Part shown: positions 7,771-16,081 of the stretch, piece by piece | Position numbering within the stretch: position 1 is the first letter of the stretch | Layout: each line of letters starts with the position of its first letter | Assembly (NCBI RefSeq): GCF_015477775.1 | Contig: NZ_JADLQO010000008.1 | Location: forward strand, 264,538-328,537 | Length of the DNA stretch: 64,000 nucleotides | Direction of reading: 5' to 3' | Source: Nocardia abscessus | GTDB taxonomy: Bacteria > Actinomycetota > Actinomycetes > Mycobacteriales > Mycobacteriaceae | Notes under the pieces: model-generated | Told to the model about the DNA's origin: nothing | The model's database searches: none | What the model saw: only the letters and a program-made list of their open reading frames with translations | Position numbers and translations under genes: made by a program

Positions 7771-9627
7771 TCACCACCGGATGTCCGCGAGCGAGTCCAA
7801 CGGGGTGGCCACTTCTTCCGGCGCCAATCGCAGATCCGCGTTCCGCAGCACCGGCGGGAAGTGGAAGCGGGCCCGCTGTTCGATCTCGGCCAGCGGGACC
7901 TGGAACACACGGAACTCGTCGAGTTCGAGCGCTTCGAGCTGCTCGAGGTTCTGGCTCAGCAGGAAACCGCGGGCCTTCAGCTCACCGTTCTCTTCGAACA
8001 CGATGACTTTCCAGAACTCGCGCGGGATCTTGACCTGCCGGAATTCCCGGTCGTCCTCGGTGAAGACCGGGCCGCCGAACACACTGACCTTGAACTCGTC
8101 GACGGTGACGTCGGCGAAGACGGCGTCCTCGAGCCGCCCCCAGACCCCATCCCGCATGCTCTGGTTGAAATCGTCCATCTGCGGGGTGATGTTGGTGTAG
8201 AAGAACGAGTCCTTGTTGGCTTTCGCCGCTTCGGGCAGGCTGCCCCACAGCAGGTCCGCGCGACGCGCGAGGTGACCGCGATCGAGCCGGTTGTCGCGGT
8301 ACAACTCGTTGCCGACCTGGGCATCCGCGTCCAGGCGCGGGTCCTTGACGAAGTCGATCTTCTTCCGCGACAGCTTCTTCATCGACGCGCCATCGATGTT
8401 CCAGGCCACCCAGATGGCGAATCGGCGCGAGCGGCGCATCGCGAGGGAGAAGTGCGTGTAGTGCAGGACGTCCGCGCCGTCGAGTGCGGTCGCCACATCG
8501 GGGCGGACCTCCGCGTCCACCTCGGGCAGCGGTACCGGTGAGGTCAGGAAACGTGGGTCGTAGCCCGCGACGACCGCGACTTCCTCCGCGACGGGCGGGG
8601 CGAGGGTGATACCGAGCTTCTCGAACACCGATTGCGGCAGGCAGGCCAGCGCGTGCTCGTCGGTGTTCGGCCGCATCTCGCCGCCGAAATGCAGTCCGGC
8701 CAGTACCGTGCTGGTCTCGCCGTCGGCAGACTTGAACATCCACGCCGAGCCCGAGTCGCCCCCGCTGCTGATCTCGCCGTCGACCGGCGGGTTCGCCGGG
8801 TCCGGTCCGATCTCGAAGCCGCCGATGCTCTTCGGTCCGATGCCGGGGTAGCTGAGCTTCGCGATGACGTCCACGCGTCGCACGATGCCGTGGGTGATCT
8901 GCGTCGTGCGGCCGCTCTTGATCACCTTGTCGCCGAGCTCGGGTTCGCCGAGCCGGTCCGGGGTGACGTCGAGCCCGCTGATCTCGGCGCTGAACTGCCG
9001 GTTCTCGATGGCCGCGACGGCGCAGTCGCCTGCCGTGCCGAGATGGGAGCGGACGAGCTCGCCGAGCCGATTGCGGTCGATCCGGTTGTCGTCGCGCGGG
9101 CCCGGCTGCACGACGTCGTCGCCGAGCGCTCCCTCCGCGGTATGCAGTACGTGCCAATTGCTCAGCACGTACGGTGTGCCGTCGTCTCGGTCGTAGACGA
9201 CGCAACCGATCGTCCCCGCCGTGCTGGTGGGATGGCCGACGCTGACTCCGGGAACGATCGGATCCAGGCGCGTCTTACGTTGCGGCGCAACCGCTTCGCC
9301 GACCACTCGAAAGGCGGGCTCGAATTTGCGCGGTAGGACATCGGTGGGCACCTCGATCCCGTCGACGGTGACGGTTTCCGGAATGGTCTTCGTGCCAAGC
9401 GATTCGAGTGCCTCCGGTTCGGAAACCTTCTCGTTCACCGTGAACTGCACCGCGATCTCACCGGTCGTTTTCCCGTCGACCTGCTTGTAGCCGACGCCGA
9501 TCGAGGAAATATTGGGGTCTTCGAGGAAATCTTCCCCTTTGGTGCGGATGAATGTGCGCAGTGCGTCGAGCAGGTGGTCGTTCTCGGCGTGCGACCGGCC
9601 GGTTGGCGAGTTCTTTTTCGCGGGCAT
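7771..9627 (-). CDS. trypsin-like protease fused to EndoG-type nuclease
   Basis: A 618-residue two-enzyme fusion. Residues ~115-345 are a chymotrypsin-fold serine protease with H159 (SNWHVLHT), D201 (AGDCAVAAI) and S292 (GGDSGSAWMF). Residues ~385-600 are a DNA/RNA non-specific endonuclease of the NUC1/EndoG family: catalytic DRGHLARRADLLWG (H452), metal-site region YTNITPQMDDFNQSM, and the closing W/LE. No signal peptide is seen, so both activities probably work in the cytoplasm. The protease may release or switch the nuclease, as in conflict and programmed-death proteins; that is inference. The ATG at 9627 has GGAG upstream; the ATG at 9654 lies next to a palindrome and is less likely. Confidence 0.93.
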   Translation of the reverse strand: MPAKKNSPTGRSHAENDHLLDALRTFIRTKGEDFLEDPNISSIGVGYKQVDGKTTGEIAVQFTVNEKVSEPEALESLGTKTIPETVTVDGIEVPTDVLPRKFEPAFRVVGEAVAPQRKTRLDPIVPGVSVGHPTSTAGTIGCVVYDRDDGTPYVLSNWHVLHTAEGALGDDVVQPGPRDDNRIDRNRLGELVRSHLGTAGDCAVAAIENRQFSAEISGLDVTPDRLGEPELGDKVIKSGRTTQITHGIVRRVDVIAKLSYPGIGPKSIGGFEIGPDPANPPVDGEISSGGDSGSAWMFKSADGETSTVLAGLHFGGEMRPNTDEHALACLPQSVFEKLGITLAPPVAEEVAVVAGYDPRFLTSPVPLPEVDAEVRPDVATALDGADVLHYTHFSLAMRRSRRFAIWVAWNIDGASMKKLSRKKIDFVKDPRLDADAQVGNELYRDNRLDRGHLARRADLLWGSLPEAAKANKDSFFYTNITPQMDDFNQSMRDGVWGRLEDAVFADVTVDEFKVSVFGGPVFTEDDREFRQVKIPREFWKVIVFEENGELKARGFLLSQNLEQLEALELDEFRVFQVPLAEIEQRARFHFPPVLRNADLRLAPEEVATPLDSLADIRW

Positions 9628-9658
9628 GGCTGACTCCGTCTTCGAGGTGAGCATGGCG

Positions 9659-9674
9659 GCGACAACGTTGTCGC
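9659..9674. promoter_or_regulatory. perfect 16-bp palindrome (operator candidate)
   Basis: GCGACAACGTTGTCGC is self-complementary and lies 32 bp upstream of the protease-nuclease ATG. No regulator gene sits beside it, so the protein that binds is unknown. The position fits autoregulation or repression of a toxic nuclease. Confidence 0.6.
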
Positions 9675-9896
9675 ACCAGCTATTGCCATCATCGGATCGC
9701 CGTGCGGGCCGTACACGAGTAGAGAACTACTCGAACCAGGGCAGGTAGGAATGCCGCGAAAAGTTTGTTCGGATAATCAATACAGTAGGAAATCCGGTCG
9801 AAGCGCTGTCGGATTCAGCGACGTTCGGCGCGCGGTGGGCAGCGCTCACCGGTGTTCTGCGAGAGCCGTAGCAGTCGCGGTCACGAGGGTGACCAA

Positions 9897-10000
9897 TCCG
9901 TCGAGCAGCTTGTCCGGGTGCTGGCCAGGGAACTCGGCCCGCGCGGCATCACAGCCAACAGCGTGCTGCCCGGCGCTGTGCAGACCGACGCGCTCGCGGT
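9897..10000 (+). pseudogene. short-chain dehydrogenase fragment
   Basis: About 34 codons read SVEQLVRVLARELGPRGITA followed by NSVLPGAVQTDAL, which is the segment after the catalytic Tyr-x-x-x-Lys of classical short-chain dehydrogenases. Neither the Rossmann N-terminus nor the catalytic Tyr is present, and the frame degenerates on both sides. It is a remnant of a deleted gene. The surrounding 9675-9896 and 10001-10060 hold nothing recognised. Confidence 0.65.
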
Positions 10001-10060
10001 GTCTCGGCCGGGGCGAGCGTGCCTGCCGGTGGGGGAGCGTTCTGAGCCCGGCGCCGTTCG

Positions 10061-10519
10061 TCAGGATTTCCCTGCCGCTTGCCGCAGCAGCTTGTCCGCT
10101 TCCGCGGGTGGCGTGGCGGCGGGGATGACGAGCAGCGTCGCCTGGGCGTCGTTCGTACCGATCAGATGCATGACGCCGGGCGGTTGACCGGAATCGGGTC
10201 CGTGCACTTCGATGCCGTCCTGGCGGTCGATGCGGCGCTGGGTGAGGCTGACGGCGTTCCAGTCGAAGCTGACGCGTGCGGTGTGTCCGAGGCGTGGCGT
10301 GAGAGCGCTGATCAGGTCGTGCAGTTCGGCGGTGAGGTTGTCGGTCCATGGCCACCAGCCGCCGTCGACCTCCTCGGGCCCGGTTCCGGATTCGCGCAGC
10401 AGCAGGCGTGGGGTGCGAGTAGGGGCCTGGAAGGGTTGCCCGCCGGCCGGTGGCGGGCCGGTGGCGGAGGACATGTCGAAGTGGTTGGTGATCGGGCGGC
10501 GAATTCTGATTCGGGGCAT
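10061..10519 (-). CDS. DUF5994-family protein, copy 1
   Basis: A 152-residue soluble protein with TPRLLLRESGTGPEEVDGGW, WWPWTDNLTAELHDLISALT and a C-terminal LLVIPAATPPAEADKLLRQA. It shares this layout (RLRL, DGAWWPRSxxLTAELPxL, LxVIP) with the neighbouring gene, and both fit the uncharacterised DUF5994 family of actinomycetes. It lies 15 bp downstream of its paralogue in the same direction, so they are likely co-transcribed. No catalytic residues can be named. Confidence 0.8.
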   Translation of the reverse strand: MPRIRIRRPITNHFDMSSATGPPPAGGQPFQAPTRTPRLLLRESGTGPEEVDGGWWPWTDNLTAELHDLISALTPRLGHTARVSFDWNAVSLTQRRIDRQDGIEVHGPDSGQPPGVMHLIGTNDAQATLLVIPAATPPAEADKLLRQAAGKS

Positions 10520-10534
10520 GGTGTGTTCCTCTGG

Positions 10535-11002
10535 TCAGCCGGTCGGGGTGGTCGCGGCTTCGGGTGCGACGGCGGCCATCAGGGCCGTGTGGGCGATGTC
10601 GTCGTCGGTGGCCGATGGGATGACGCGGAGCACGAGCAGGTCGTTGTCGCGGCCGAAGACGTACATCGTGTTCCACAGTTCGAAGGGATAGGAGTCCAGC
10701 CGGACGGTCTGACCACCGTGGACGGTGGTCTGCCGGGGTGTGTCCGACCAGCAGGTGGGGTCGTAGACGACTCGCCAGATGGGGCCGAGCCGCACGGTCA
10801 GGACTGCGAGCAGGTCGGGCAGCTCGGCGGTCAGTTCACTGGAGCGGGGCCACCATGCGCCGTCGATGTATCCGCCGCGTTCCGCTTTCGGCTTCAACCT
10901 CAGTCGAGGGGTGTAGTCCGGCGGAACGCAATGCCGCGCGGAGGACGGATGCGTCTGTTCGGATGTGGTTACTGCGCCGCTGTTTCGGTTGCGGAATCGC
11001 AT
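10535..11002 (-). CDS. DUF5994-family protein, copy 2
   Basis: A 155-residue paralogue of the preceding gene: TPRLRLKPKAERGGYIDGAW, WWPRSSELTAELPDLLAVLT, LLVLRVIPSATDDDIAHTAL. It is first in the two-gene unit. The stretch upstream (11003-11243) has no supported gene and would hold the promoter. Function unknown. Confidence 0.82.
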   Translation of the reverse strand: MRFRNRNSGAVTTSEQTHPSSARHCVPPDYTPRLRLKPKAERGGYIDGAWWPRSSELTAELPDLLAVLTVRLGPIWRVVYDPTCWSDTPRQTTVHGGQTVRLDSYPFELWNTMYVFGRDNDLLVLRVIPSATDDDIAHTALMAAVAPEAATTPTG

Positions 11003-11243
11003 GTCGTTCCTTTCGCGGGGAGCGTCGCGTCGTCGGCCGATGGCGGCGCGATGGCTCGGGATCGCCCGGGCGGTGCGGACGCCGGTCGGGCGGCCTCGTC
11101 GGCGGGCCTGAGGCGGCTGAAGTCGGGCGCATAGACCGATGGCGGCCGCGATGACCTCCGGAAGCCGTTTTCGGTCCCGATCGGCGAAGTGACCCGGAGC
11201 AGTTGCCGTGTACCTCCAGTAGACGCCTGATCCGTCGCGATGT

Positions 11244-11260
11244 CAACGTTGTAGGTCTAC
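11244..11260. promoter_or_regulatory. probable imperfect operator of the 11304 TetR gene
   Basis: CAACGTTGTAGGTCTAC upstream of the TetR gene repeats both ends of the arm of the perfect dyad at 12040-12070 (CAACGT...GTCTAC). This suggests the same regulator binds here and controls itself. Confidence 0.5.
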
Positions 11261-11303
11261 ACTCGTGACATCACGTGGTTCTATGGCGTTGGAGGCATGG
11301 AAG

Positions 11304-12026
11304 ATGGCCGAACCGAACGATCGCACGAGTTCTCGCTCGGGAAATCGCCGTCCGCAGCGTGGGGATGGTGCGGTCACGAGGGCGGTCGTCCTGTCCGCGG
11401 CGCTCGAGATCATCGATCGGGACGGTGTCGAGGCGCTGTCGATGCGGCGGTTGGCCGAGGCGGTCGGGCGGGACCCGATGGTGATCTACCGGCATGTGCC
11501 GAACAAGGCGGCTGTGCTCGACGGTGTGACCGAACTGGTGCTGGCGCAATTGTCGGTCGATCCCGCCGCCCCGGACTGGGTCGCGCAACTGCGCGCCCTC
11601 GCCCGGGATTTCCGGGGGCTGGCGCTGGCGCATCCGCGGGTGGTGCCGTTGCTGGTGACCCGGCCGTTGGCCACACCGTTGGGGCTGCGGCCGTATGCGG
11701 TGATCCGTCCCTTGGAGGACATCCTCCAGTTGCTCACCCGTGCCGGGTTCTCCGGCGCCGACGCCCTGCACGTCTACCGTGCGGTGTTCGGCTTCCTGTA
11801 TGGGCACGTTCTCAACGAGTTGCAGGAGATCGTGGAGCGTCCCGAGGAGACCGACGACGTACTGCGGCTCGGTCTGTACCGGCTACCGATAGCGGAGTTC
11901 CCACTGCTGCGCGAACTCGCGCCCGTCCTGGCCGCCTACGACGGCGGAGCCGAGCTCGAACGTGGTCTCGACATTTTGCTCACCGGCCTGAGCGTCACTT
12001 TGCTCCAGCCAGGTCAGGCGCGGTGA
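11304..12026 (+). CDS. TetR-family regulator with TetR_C-type ligand domain
   Basis: A 240-residue regulator. The helix-turn-helix is VVLSAALEIIDRDGVEALSM followed by RRLAEAVGRDPMVIYRHVPN; the C-terminal part (LRPYAVIRPLEDILQLLTRA, then GADALHVYRAVFGFLYGHVL) looks like the tetracycline-repressor C-terminal domain class. The ATG at 11304 sits eight bases after GGAGG; an upstream ATG at 11283 has no ribosome site. A dyad matching its own promoter lies 14 bp after its stop, in front of the small protein and the desaturase, so it probably represses those genes and itself. Confidence 0.92.
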   Translation: MAEPNDRTSSRSGNRRPQRGDGAVTRAVVLSAALEIIDRDGVEALSMRRLAEAVGRDPMVIYRHVPNKAAVLDGVTELVLAQLSVDPAAPDWVAQLRALARDFRGLALAHPRVVPLLVTRPLATPLGLRPYAVIRPLEDILQLLTRAGFSGADALHVYRAVFGFLYGHVLNELQEIVERPEETDDVLRLGLYRLPIAEFPLLRELAPVLAAYDGGAELERGLDILLTGLSVTLLQPGQAR

Positions 12027-12039
12027 GACTTGCTGTCAC

Positions 12040-12070
12040 CAACGTACGTCTACGATGTAGACGTACGTTG
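12040..12070. promoter_or_regulatory. perfect 14-bp inverted repeat operator
   Basis: Arms CAACGTACGTCTAC and GTAGACGTACGTTG are exact reverse complements with GAT between. Located 14 bp after the TetR stop and about 100 bp before the small gene at 12173, it is the most likely operator for the desaturase unit. Confidence 0.85.
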
Positions 12071-12172
12071 TAGCCAGCCCGTAGACTGGCGACAACCGGT
12101 TCACGCATCCGCTGTCGGCCGATCGGAAGAGTCCGTGGCCGAGCCGCGCAACCGGAAGACGGGAACTCTCCG

Positions 12173-12346
12173 ATGACCATCAGGGACAAGATCGCGCACC
12201 AGGTCCGGGCAGGCCGCTCGAGCTTACGGACGCTGCTGGCCAAGACCGACGAAGACAGCCGTCGCAGAACGGACGTCGGCGGCAGACGTCCCGGCGGCAC
12301 CATCGCACTGGCCGGGCGCAAGCTGAAGCAGGCGTTCACACGCTGA
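12173..12346 (+). CDS. small basic protein of unknown function
   Basis: A 57-residue frame starting MTIRDKIAHQVRAGRSSLRT and ending RKLKQAFTR. It is strongly basic and has no recognised domain. It lies between the operator at 12040-12070 and the desaturase, in the same direction with a 72-bp gap, so co-transcription is likely. Leu18 is encoded by TTA, a very rare codon at this GC content. Supported by position and codon pattern only; it could be a non-coding leader. Confidence 0.5.
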   Translation: MTIRDKIAHQVRAGRSSLRTLLAKTDEDSRRRTDVGGRRPGGTIALAGRKLKQAFTR

Positions 12347-12418
12347 CTCCGATCTCGACGGTCCGGAAACGTCAGCCCTCATCGCGGCAAGTGCTCCACA
12401 GACTCGAGGAAGTAACGA

Positions 12419-13624
12419 ATGGCAATCACGCAGGTCGCGGCCTACGCGCATTTGAGCGAGACGGACATCGAAGCGATGGGGCGGGAGTTCGATGCGATCC
12501 GCCTCGACATCTTGGATCGGCGCGGCGCCGAGGACGCCGCCTATATCCGCCGGACGATCGCGTTCCAGCGAATATTGGAAGCCACGTCCCGGCTGGTGAT
12601 CGCCGGTACCCGAACCAGAGCAGGCTGGCTACTGGGGACGACGGCGCTGGCGGCGGCGAAGAGCATCGAGAACATGGAGATCGGCCACAATGTGTGCCAC
12701 GGCCAATGGGATTGGATGAACGACCCGGAAATTCATTCCACGACATGGGAATGGGATATGGCGGGTGTGTCCTCCCAGTGGCGCTATTCGCACAACTATC
12801 GCCATCACATGTACACCAATGTGATCGGTATAGACGACGACATCGGCTTCGGCGTGATGCGGGTGACCCGAGACCAGCAGTGGAGGCCGCGGTTGCTGTT
12901 GCAACCGTTGCAGAACCTGTTCCTGGCGATGACTTTCGAATGGGGCATCGCCCTGCACGACTTGTACTCCGAGCACGCTCGCCTGCCTGCGCCGGCGGAG
13001 AAGGCCGCCCAGACCAGAGCGCTGATCCGGAAGATTACGCGGCAGGTCACCAAGGACTATGTGCTCTTTCCGGCGCTGAGCGGGCGGCGTTGGCGTCGCA
13101 CGCTCGCCGCGACCGTCGCCGCCAACGTACTGCGTAACCTCTGGGCGTATGTGGTGATCTTCTGTGGTCATTTCCCGGACGGCGCGGAGAAATTCACCGC
13201 GGACGGAGTGGAGCACGAGACGAAGGCGGAGTGGTATCTGCGGCAGATGCTCGGCAGCGCGAACTTCGACGCCGGACCGGTACTGGCGTTCATGAGCGGG
13301 AATCTGTGCCATCAGATCGAGCACCACTTGTTCCCGGACCTGCCCAGCAACCGGTACGCCGAGATAGCCGTGCGAGTGCGCGGGATATGTGACAAGTACG
13401 ACCTGCCCTACACCACCGGGCCGCTGATCCGGCAGTACCTGCTGACCTTGCGCACCATCCACAAGCTGGCCCTCCCGGACAGGTTCCTGACCGCGACCTC
13501 CGACGACGCTCCGGAGACCGCCTCGGAACGGAAGTTCCACGCCCGCCCGGTGCCCGGAGCCGACGCGTTTCCCCGGCGCGGCCTGCGTACCGCGTTGCTG
13601 CTCACCGGTCGACTCCGTCCCTAG
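12419..13624 (+). CDS. membrane fatty-acyl desaturase (DesA3-like)
   Basis: A 401-residue integral membrane di-iron desaturase with the three histidine boxes in order: GHNVCHGQW, SHNYRHHMYTN and CHQIEHHLFP. Family members insert double bonds into acyl-CoA or lipid acyl chains using O2 and electrons from a ferredoxin/oxidoreductase partner; in mycobacteria DesA3 makes oleoyl chains. No reductase gene is adjacent. The ATG at 12419 follows AGGAAG. The TetR gene and its perfect operator just upstream point to repression lifted by a lipid or xenobiotic ligand. Confidence 0.94.
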   Translation: MAITQVAAYAHLSETDIEAMGREFDAIRLDILDRRGAEDAAYIRRTIAFQRILEATSRLVIAGTRTRAGWLLGTTALAAAKSIENMEIGHNVCHGQWDWMNDPEIHSTTWEWDMAGVSSQWRYSHNYRHHMYTNVIGIDDDIGFGVMRVTRDQQWRPRLLLQPLQNLFLAMTFEWGIALHDLYSEHARLPAPAEKAAQTRALIRKITRQVTKDYVLFPALSGRRWRRTLAATVAANVLRNLWAYVVIFCGHFPDGAEKFTADGVEHETKAEWYLRQMLGSANFDAGPVLAFMSGNLCHQIEHHLFPDLPSNRYAEIAVRVRGICDKYDLPYTTGPLIRQYLLTLRTIHKLALPDRFLTATSDDAPETASERKFHARPVPGADAFPRRGLRTALLLTGRLRP

Positions 13625-13689
13625 TGCGCGGTCCGATCCGGCTCGGCGGCCGGGGCGCCGCGGCACCGGACAACGGCGTGGCACTCGGC

Positions 13690-14661
13690 TCAGTAGGAGA
13701 CGCGCGCCATGCGGATTTCGGAGATCGACATCCCGCGGCGGCGGAACAGCCCGCGCAGGGTCCCGGCGTTGAGGTAGCCCACCCTGGCCGCCACCGCGTC
13801 CACCGTGAGCGGAGTGCTGCGCAGCAGATGCACGGCGCGTTCCAAGCGGATGTCGTGCACGAAGTCGGTCGGTGACATGCCGAGTTCGGCGTGCGTGGCG
13901 CGCTGCAGGCTGCGTTCGGTGACGCCGATGGCACGGGCGGCCTGGGCGATCCGGAAATTTTCGCCGAGGTGTTCGCGGACCCAGCGTTCGAAGGCGGCGG
14001 TAACGGAATCGCCTCGGGCGATGATCTCGGGAACGATGAACTCGCGTTGCGGTCGGCCGGCGCCGACCGCGAGGTAGCGCATCGCGCGCTCGGCCAGCGC
14101 CGGGCTCTTGGCGGCGATCAGCGACAGGGCGAGGTCCATGTGCGACAGCGCCGCACCGGCGGTGGTGACGCCGTGGCCGCGGCACAGCGTCCGGCCCTCG
14201 TTCAGTTCGACGCGCGGATAGCGGCGCCGGAAGCTGGGCCCGAGCCACCAGCTCGTCGTCGCGGGTGAACCGTCCAGCACGCCTGCCTCGGCCAGGAAGA
14301 ACGTCCCCGTGCAGGCGCCGGCGAGATGGGCTCCCCGTTCGCGCGCGGCGACCAGGCGGTCCAGGACGGGACGGCTGGCCGGTGCGGAGATGAGCTCGAT
14401 CAGCGCCGTGGCCTCCAGGACGTTCACCGCGGGCACGATCATCAGCTCGAATTCGTCGCCCAGTTCGTCGAGCGGGACTGTCGGCACGGTGTTCCCGTTG
14501 CCCGATCGCACCGTGGTGCCGAACGACGCGCTGTGGACTCGCCACGGCTGCGGCGGGTCGGCGAGTTCGCTGCGCACGCTGTTGGCGGTGTTGAAGGTCT
14601 CCAGCAAAGCGGCGTACCCGAAGTCGGCCACGCCGTCCACTACGAAGACAGCGACGTCCAT
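13690..14661 (-). CDS. GlxA-type regulator: DJ-1/PfpI domain plus AraC HTH
   Basis: A 323-residue regulator. Residues 1-170 form a class-I glutamine-amidotransferase-like DJ-1/PfpI domain with the nucleophile-elbow cysteine in HLAGACTGTFFLAEAGVLDG. Residues ~225-320 carry two AraC helix-turn-helix units (RIAQAARAIGVTERSLQRAT and DAVAARVGYLNAGTLRGLFR). It is divergent from the VOC-family gene at 14808 with a 146-bp gap, and may regulate it. Inducer unknown. Confidence 0.93.
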   Translation of the reverse strand: MDVAVFVVDGVADFGYAALLETFNTANSVRSELADPPQPWRVHSASFGTTVRSGNGNTVPTVPLDELGDEFELMIVPAVNVLEATALIELISAPASRPVLDRLVAARERGAHLAGACTGTFFLAEAGVLDGSPATTSWWLGPSFRRRYPRVELNEGRTLCRGHGVTTAGAALSHMDLALSLIAAKSPALAERAMRYLAVGAGRPQREFIVPEIIARGDSVTAAFERWVREHLGENFRIAQAARAIGVTERSLQRATHAELGMSPTDFVHDIRLERAVHLLRSTPLTVDAVAARVGYLNAGTLRGLFRRRGMSISEIRMARVSY

Positions 14662-14807
14662 GTCGGGAACAGTACCGAAGATGTCGTTTCCGACACTCGG
14701 TTCCGCCGGAATTCTGTCCTACTGTCATCGCGAGACGGCTCGCCTCCGGCGGCACCGCCCCGGGGCGTCGATCGAGCCGCCGTACCTCTTCGCACCTGGG
14801 AGTTCGC

Positions 14808-15239
14808 GTGACCATGATCGAAACGACCGGGACCCACCACATCCGGTTGACTGTGACCGACATCGCCCGGTCCCGTGCCTTCTACCAGGATGTGCTCGGC
14901 TTCCCGATCGCCGCCGAATCGCCGGGCAGCCCGGACGATCCTGCGGTGCGCACCGACCCGATGCGCCTGTTCGGCGGGGTGGTGTTCCAGGCCAACGGCA
15001 TGTTGCTCGGCCTGCGGCCGGTGGCGGCGGCGACGGATCGATTCGATTCCGAGCGTGTGGGTTTGGACCACCTCAGCTTCGCCGTCCCGGCGCGCGAGGA
15101 TCTGGTGGCCGCGGCCGCTCGTCTGGCCGAAGCGGGCATCGAACACGGTGAGATCACGGAAATGGCCGATTTCGGGATCGCGATCCTGTCGTTCTCCGAT
15201 CCGGACGGAATCCACCTCGAACTCACTGCGCCACTGTGA
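14808..15239 (+). CDS. VOC-superfamily (glyoxalase/dioxygenase-like) protein
   Basis: A 143-residue protein made of two beta-alpha-beta-beta-beta modules: HHIRLTVTDIARSRAFYQDV at the N-terminus and a C-terminal FSDPDGIHLELTAP. Metal ligands expected for the fold are visible (H in HHIRL, H in LDHLSFAV, E in HLELTAP). Members include glyoxalases, extradiol dioxygenases and antibiotic-resistance proteins; the activity is not readable. A GTG at 14808 lies five bases after GGGAG; ATG at 14814 is an alternative. Divergent from the GlxA-type regulator. Confidence 0.9.
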   Translation: MTMIETTGTHHIRLTVTDIARSRAFYQDVLGFPIAAESPGSPDDPAVRTDPMRLFGGVVFQANGMLLGLRPVAAATDRFDSERVGLDHLSFAVPAREDLVAAAARLAEAGIEHGEITEMADFGIAILSFSDPDGIHLELTAPL

Positions 15240-15348
15240 GTTTGGATGTGGCCCACGCGGGCATGCCCGATCCGGAATGAACGCTGTCCTGATGAAGGCG
15301 TCGACGACCGGTCGCGGATCGGTGTGGTCGTGCCGAGGAGGTAGGCCG

Positions 15349-15840
15349 ATGCTGGTCCAGCGTGCGCGCCCGCGGAAGGTGTACGAGGGTTCGGTGCTAC
15401 CGAGTCCGAGCAGTTTGCTGTGCGCACTGGGCGGTCAGCATGTGCAGGGGCCGGTGAGCCGGTGGGCGCGCGAGCTGACCGAACTGCACCGGCGCAGGCG
15501 GGAGGACCCGGAGAGTTCGGCCGAGATCGACGGGCGCCGGGCCGAGGCGGTCGACCGGATCGACACGTGGGCGACGCTGCACCTGCCGTCCGCCACGACG
15601 GCCGCGCGCCTGCACGACGCGAGCTTGGGCGAAGTGATCGACCGGATGGCCGCCGTCGCGGAGAAGGCGTTCCATCTGCTCATGCACGACGACCCTGGGG
15701 GCGAGCGTATGCACGCGGCATGGACCCGGCTGGCCGAATTGGAGATCGCCTACGCGGATCTGGTGCACGCGGTCACCGACGGCCGCCGCCGCCTCCCGCC
15801 GAAGCGGACACAACCGGCGGCGGCGCCGGTGCCGCGGTGA
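15349..15840 (+). CDS. DUF4254-family protein
   Basis: A 163-residue, mostly helical protein (VSRWARELTELHRRRREDPE, ATTAARLHDASLGEVIDRMA, WTRLAELEIAYADLVHAVTD) fitting DUF4254, a family of unknown function common in actinomycetes. The ATG at 15349 has GAGGAGGT seven bases upstream, much better than the in-frame ATGs at 15277 and 15292. The 240-bp gap after it contains no supported gene. Confidence 0.82.
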   Translation: MLVQRARPRKVYEGSVLPSPSSLLCALGGQHVQGPVSRWARELTELHRRRREDPESSAEIDGRRAEAVDRIDTWATLHLPSATTAARLHDASLGEVIDRMAAVAEKAFHLLMHDDPGGERMHAAWTRLAELEIAYADLVHAVTDGRRRLPPKRTQPAAAPVPR

Positions 15841-16081
15841 TCATGAGCGGCTCGCGGGCCCGGGTACCGGTTCGGCCGCCCAGTGCGGCCGGGCCGGGCA
15901 AATGCGCTGGTCAGCTTCATGATCGGCGGTCGTGCGGAGCGGCCGTGCCCGCGTCGGGGCGCCGGGTGACCCGCCGCGGCGAGCGGAAATGCGCGTGCTG
16001 GGCGGTGGCCGATCGCGGCGCGTTGACGAGAGGGCGTAGGCTGAGCGCTCCGAAGGACGGCGCGACTTCTGGGAGCGGTGC

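Noticed and set aside
12629..14863. 744-codon minus-strand frame spanning desaturase and regulator
   Set aside because: Covers two real genes in other frames; no domain and low-complexity composition.
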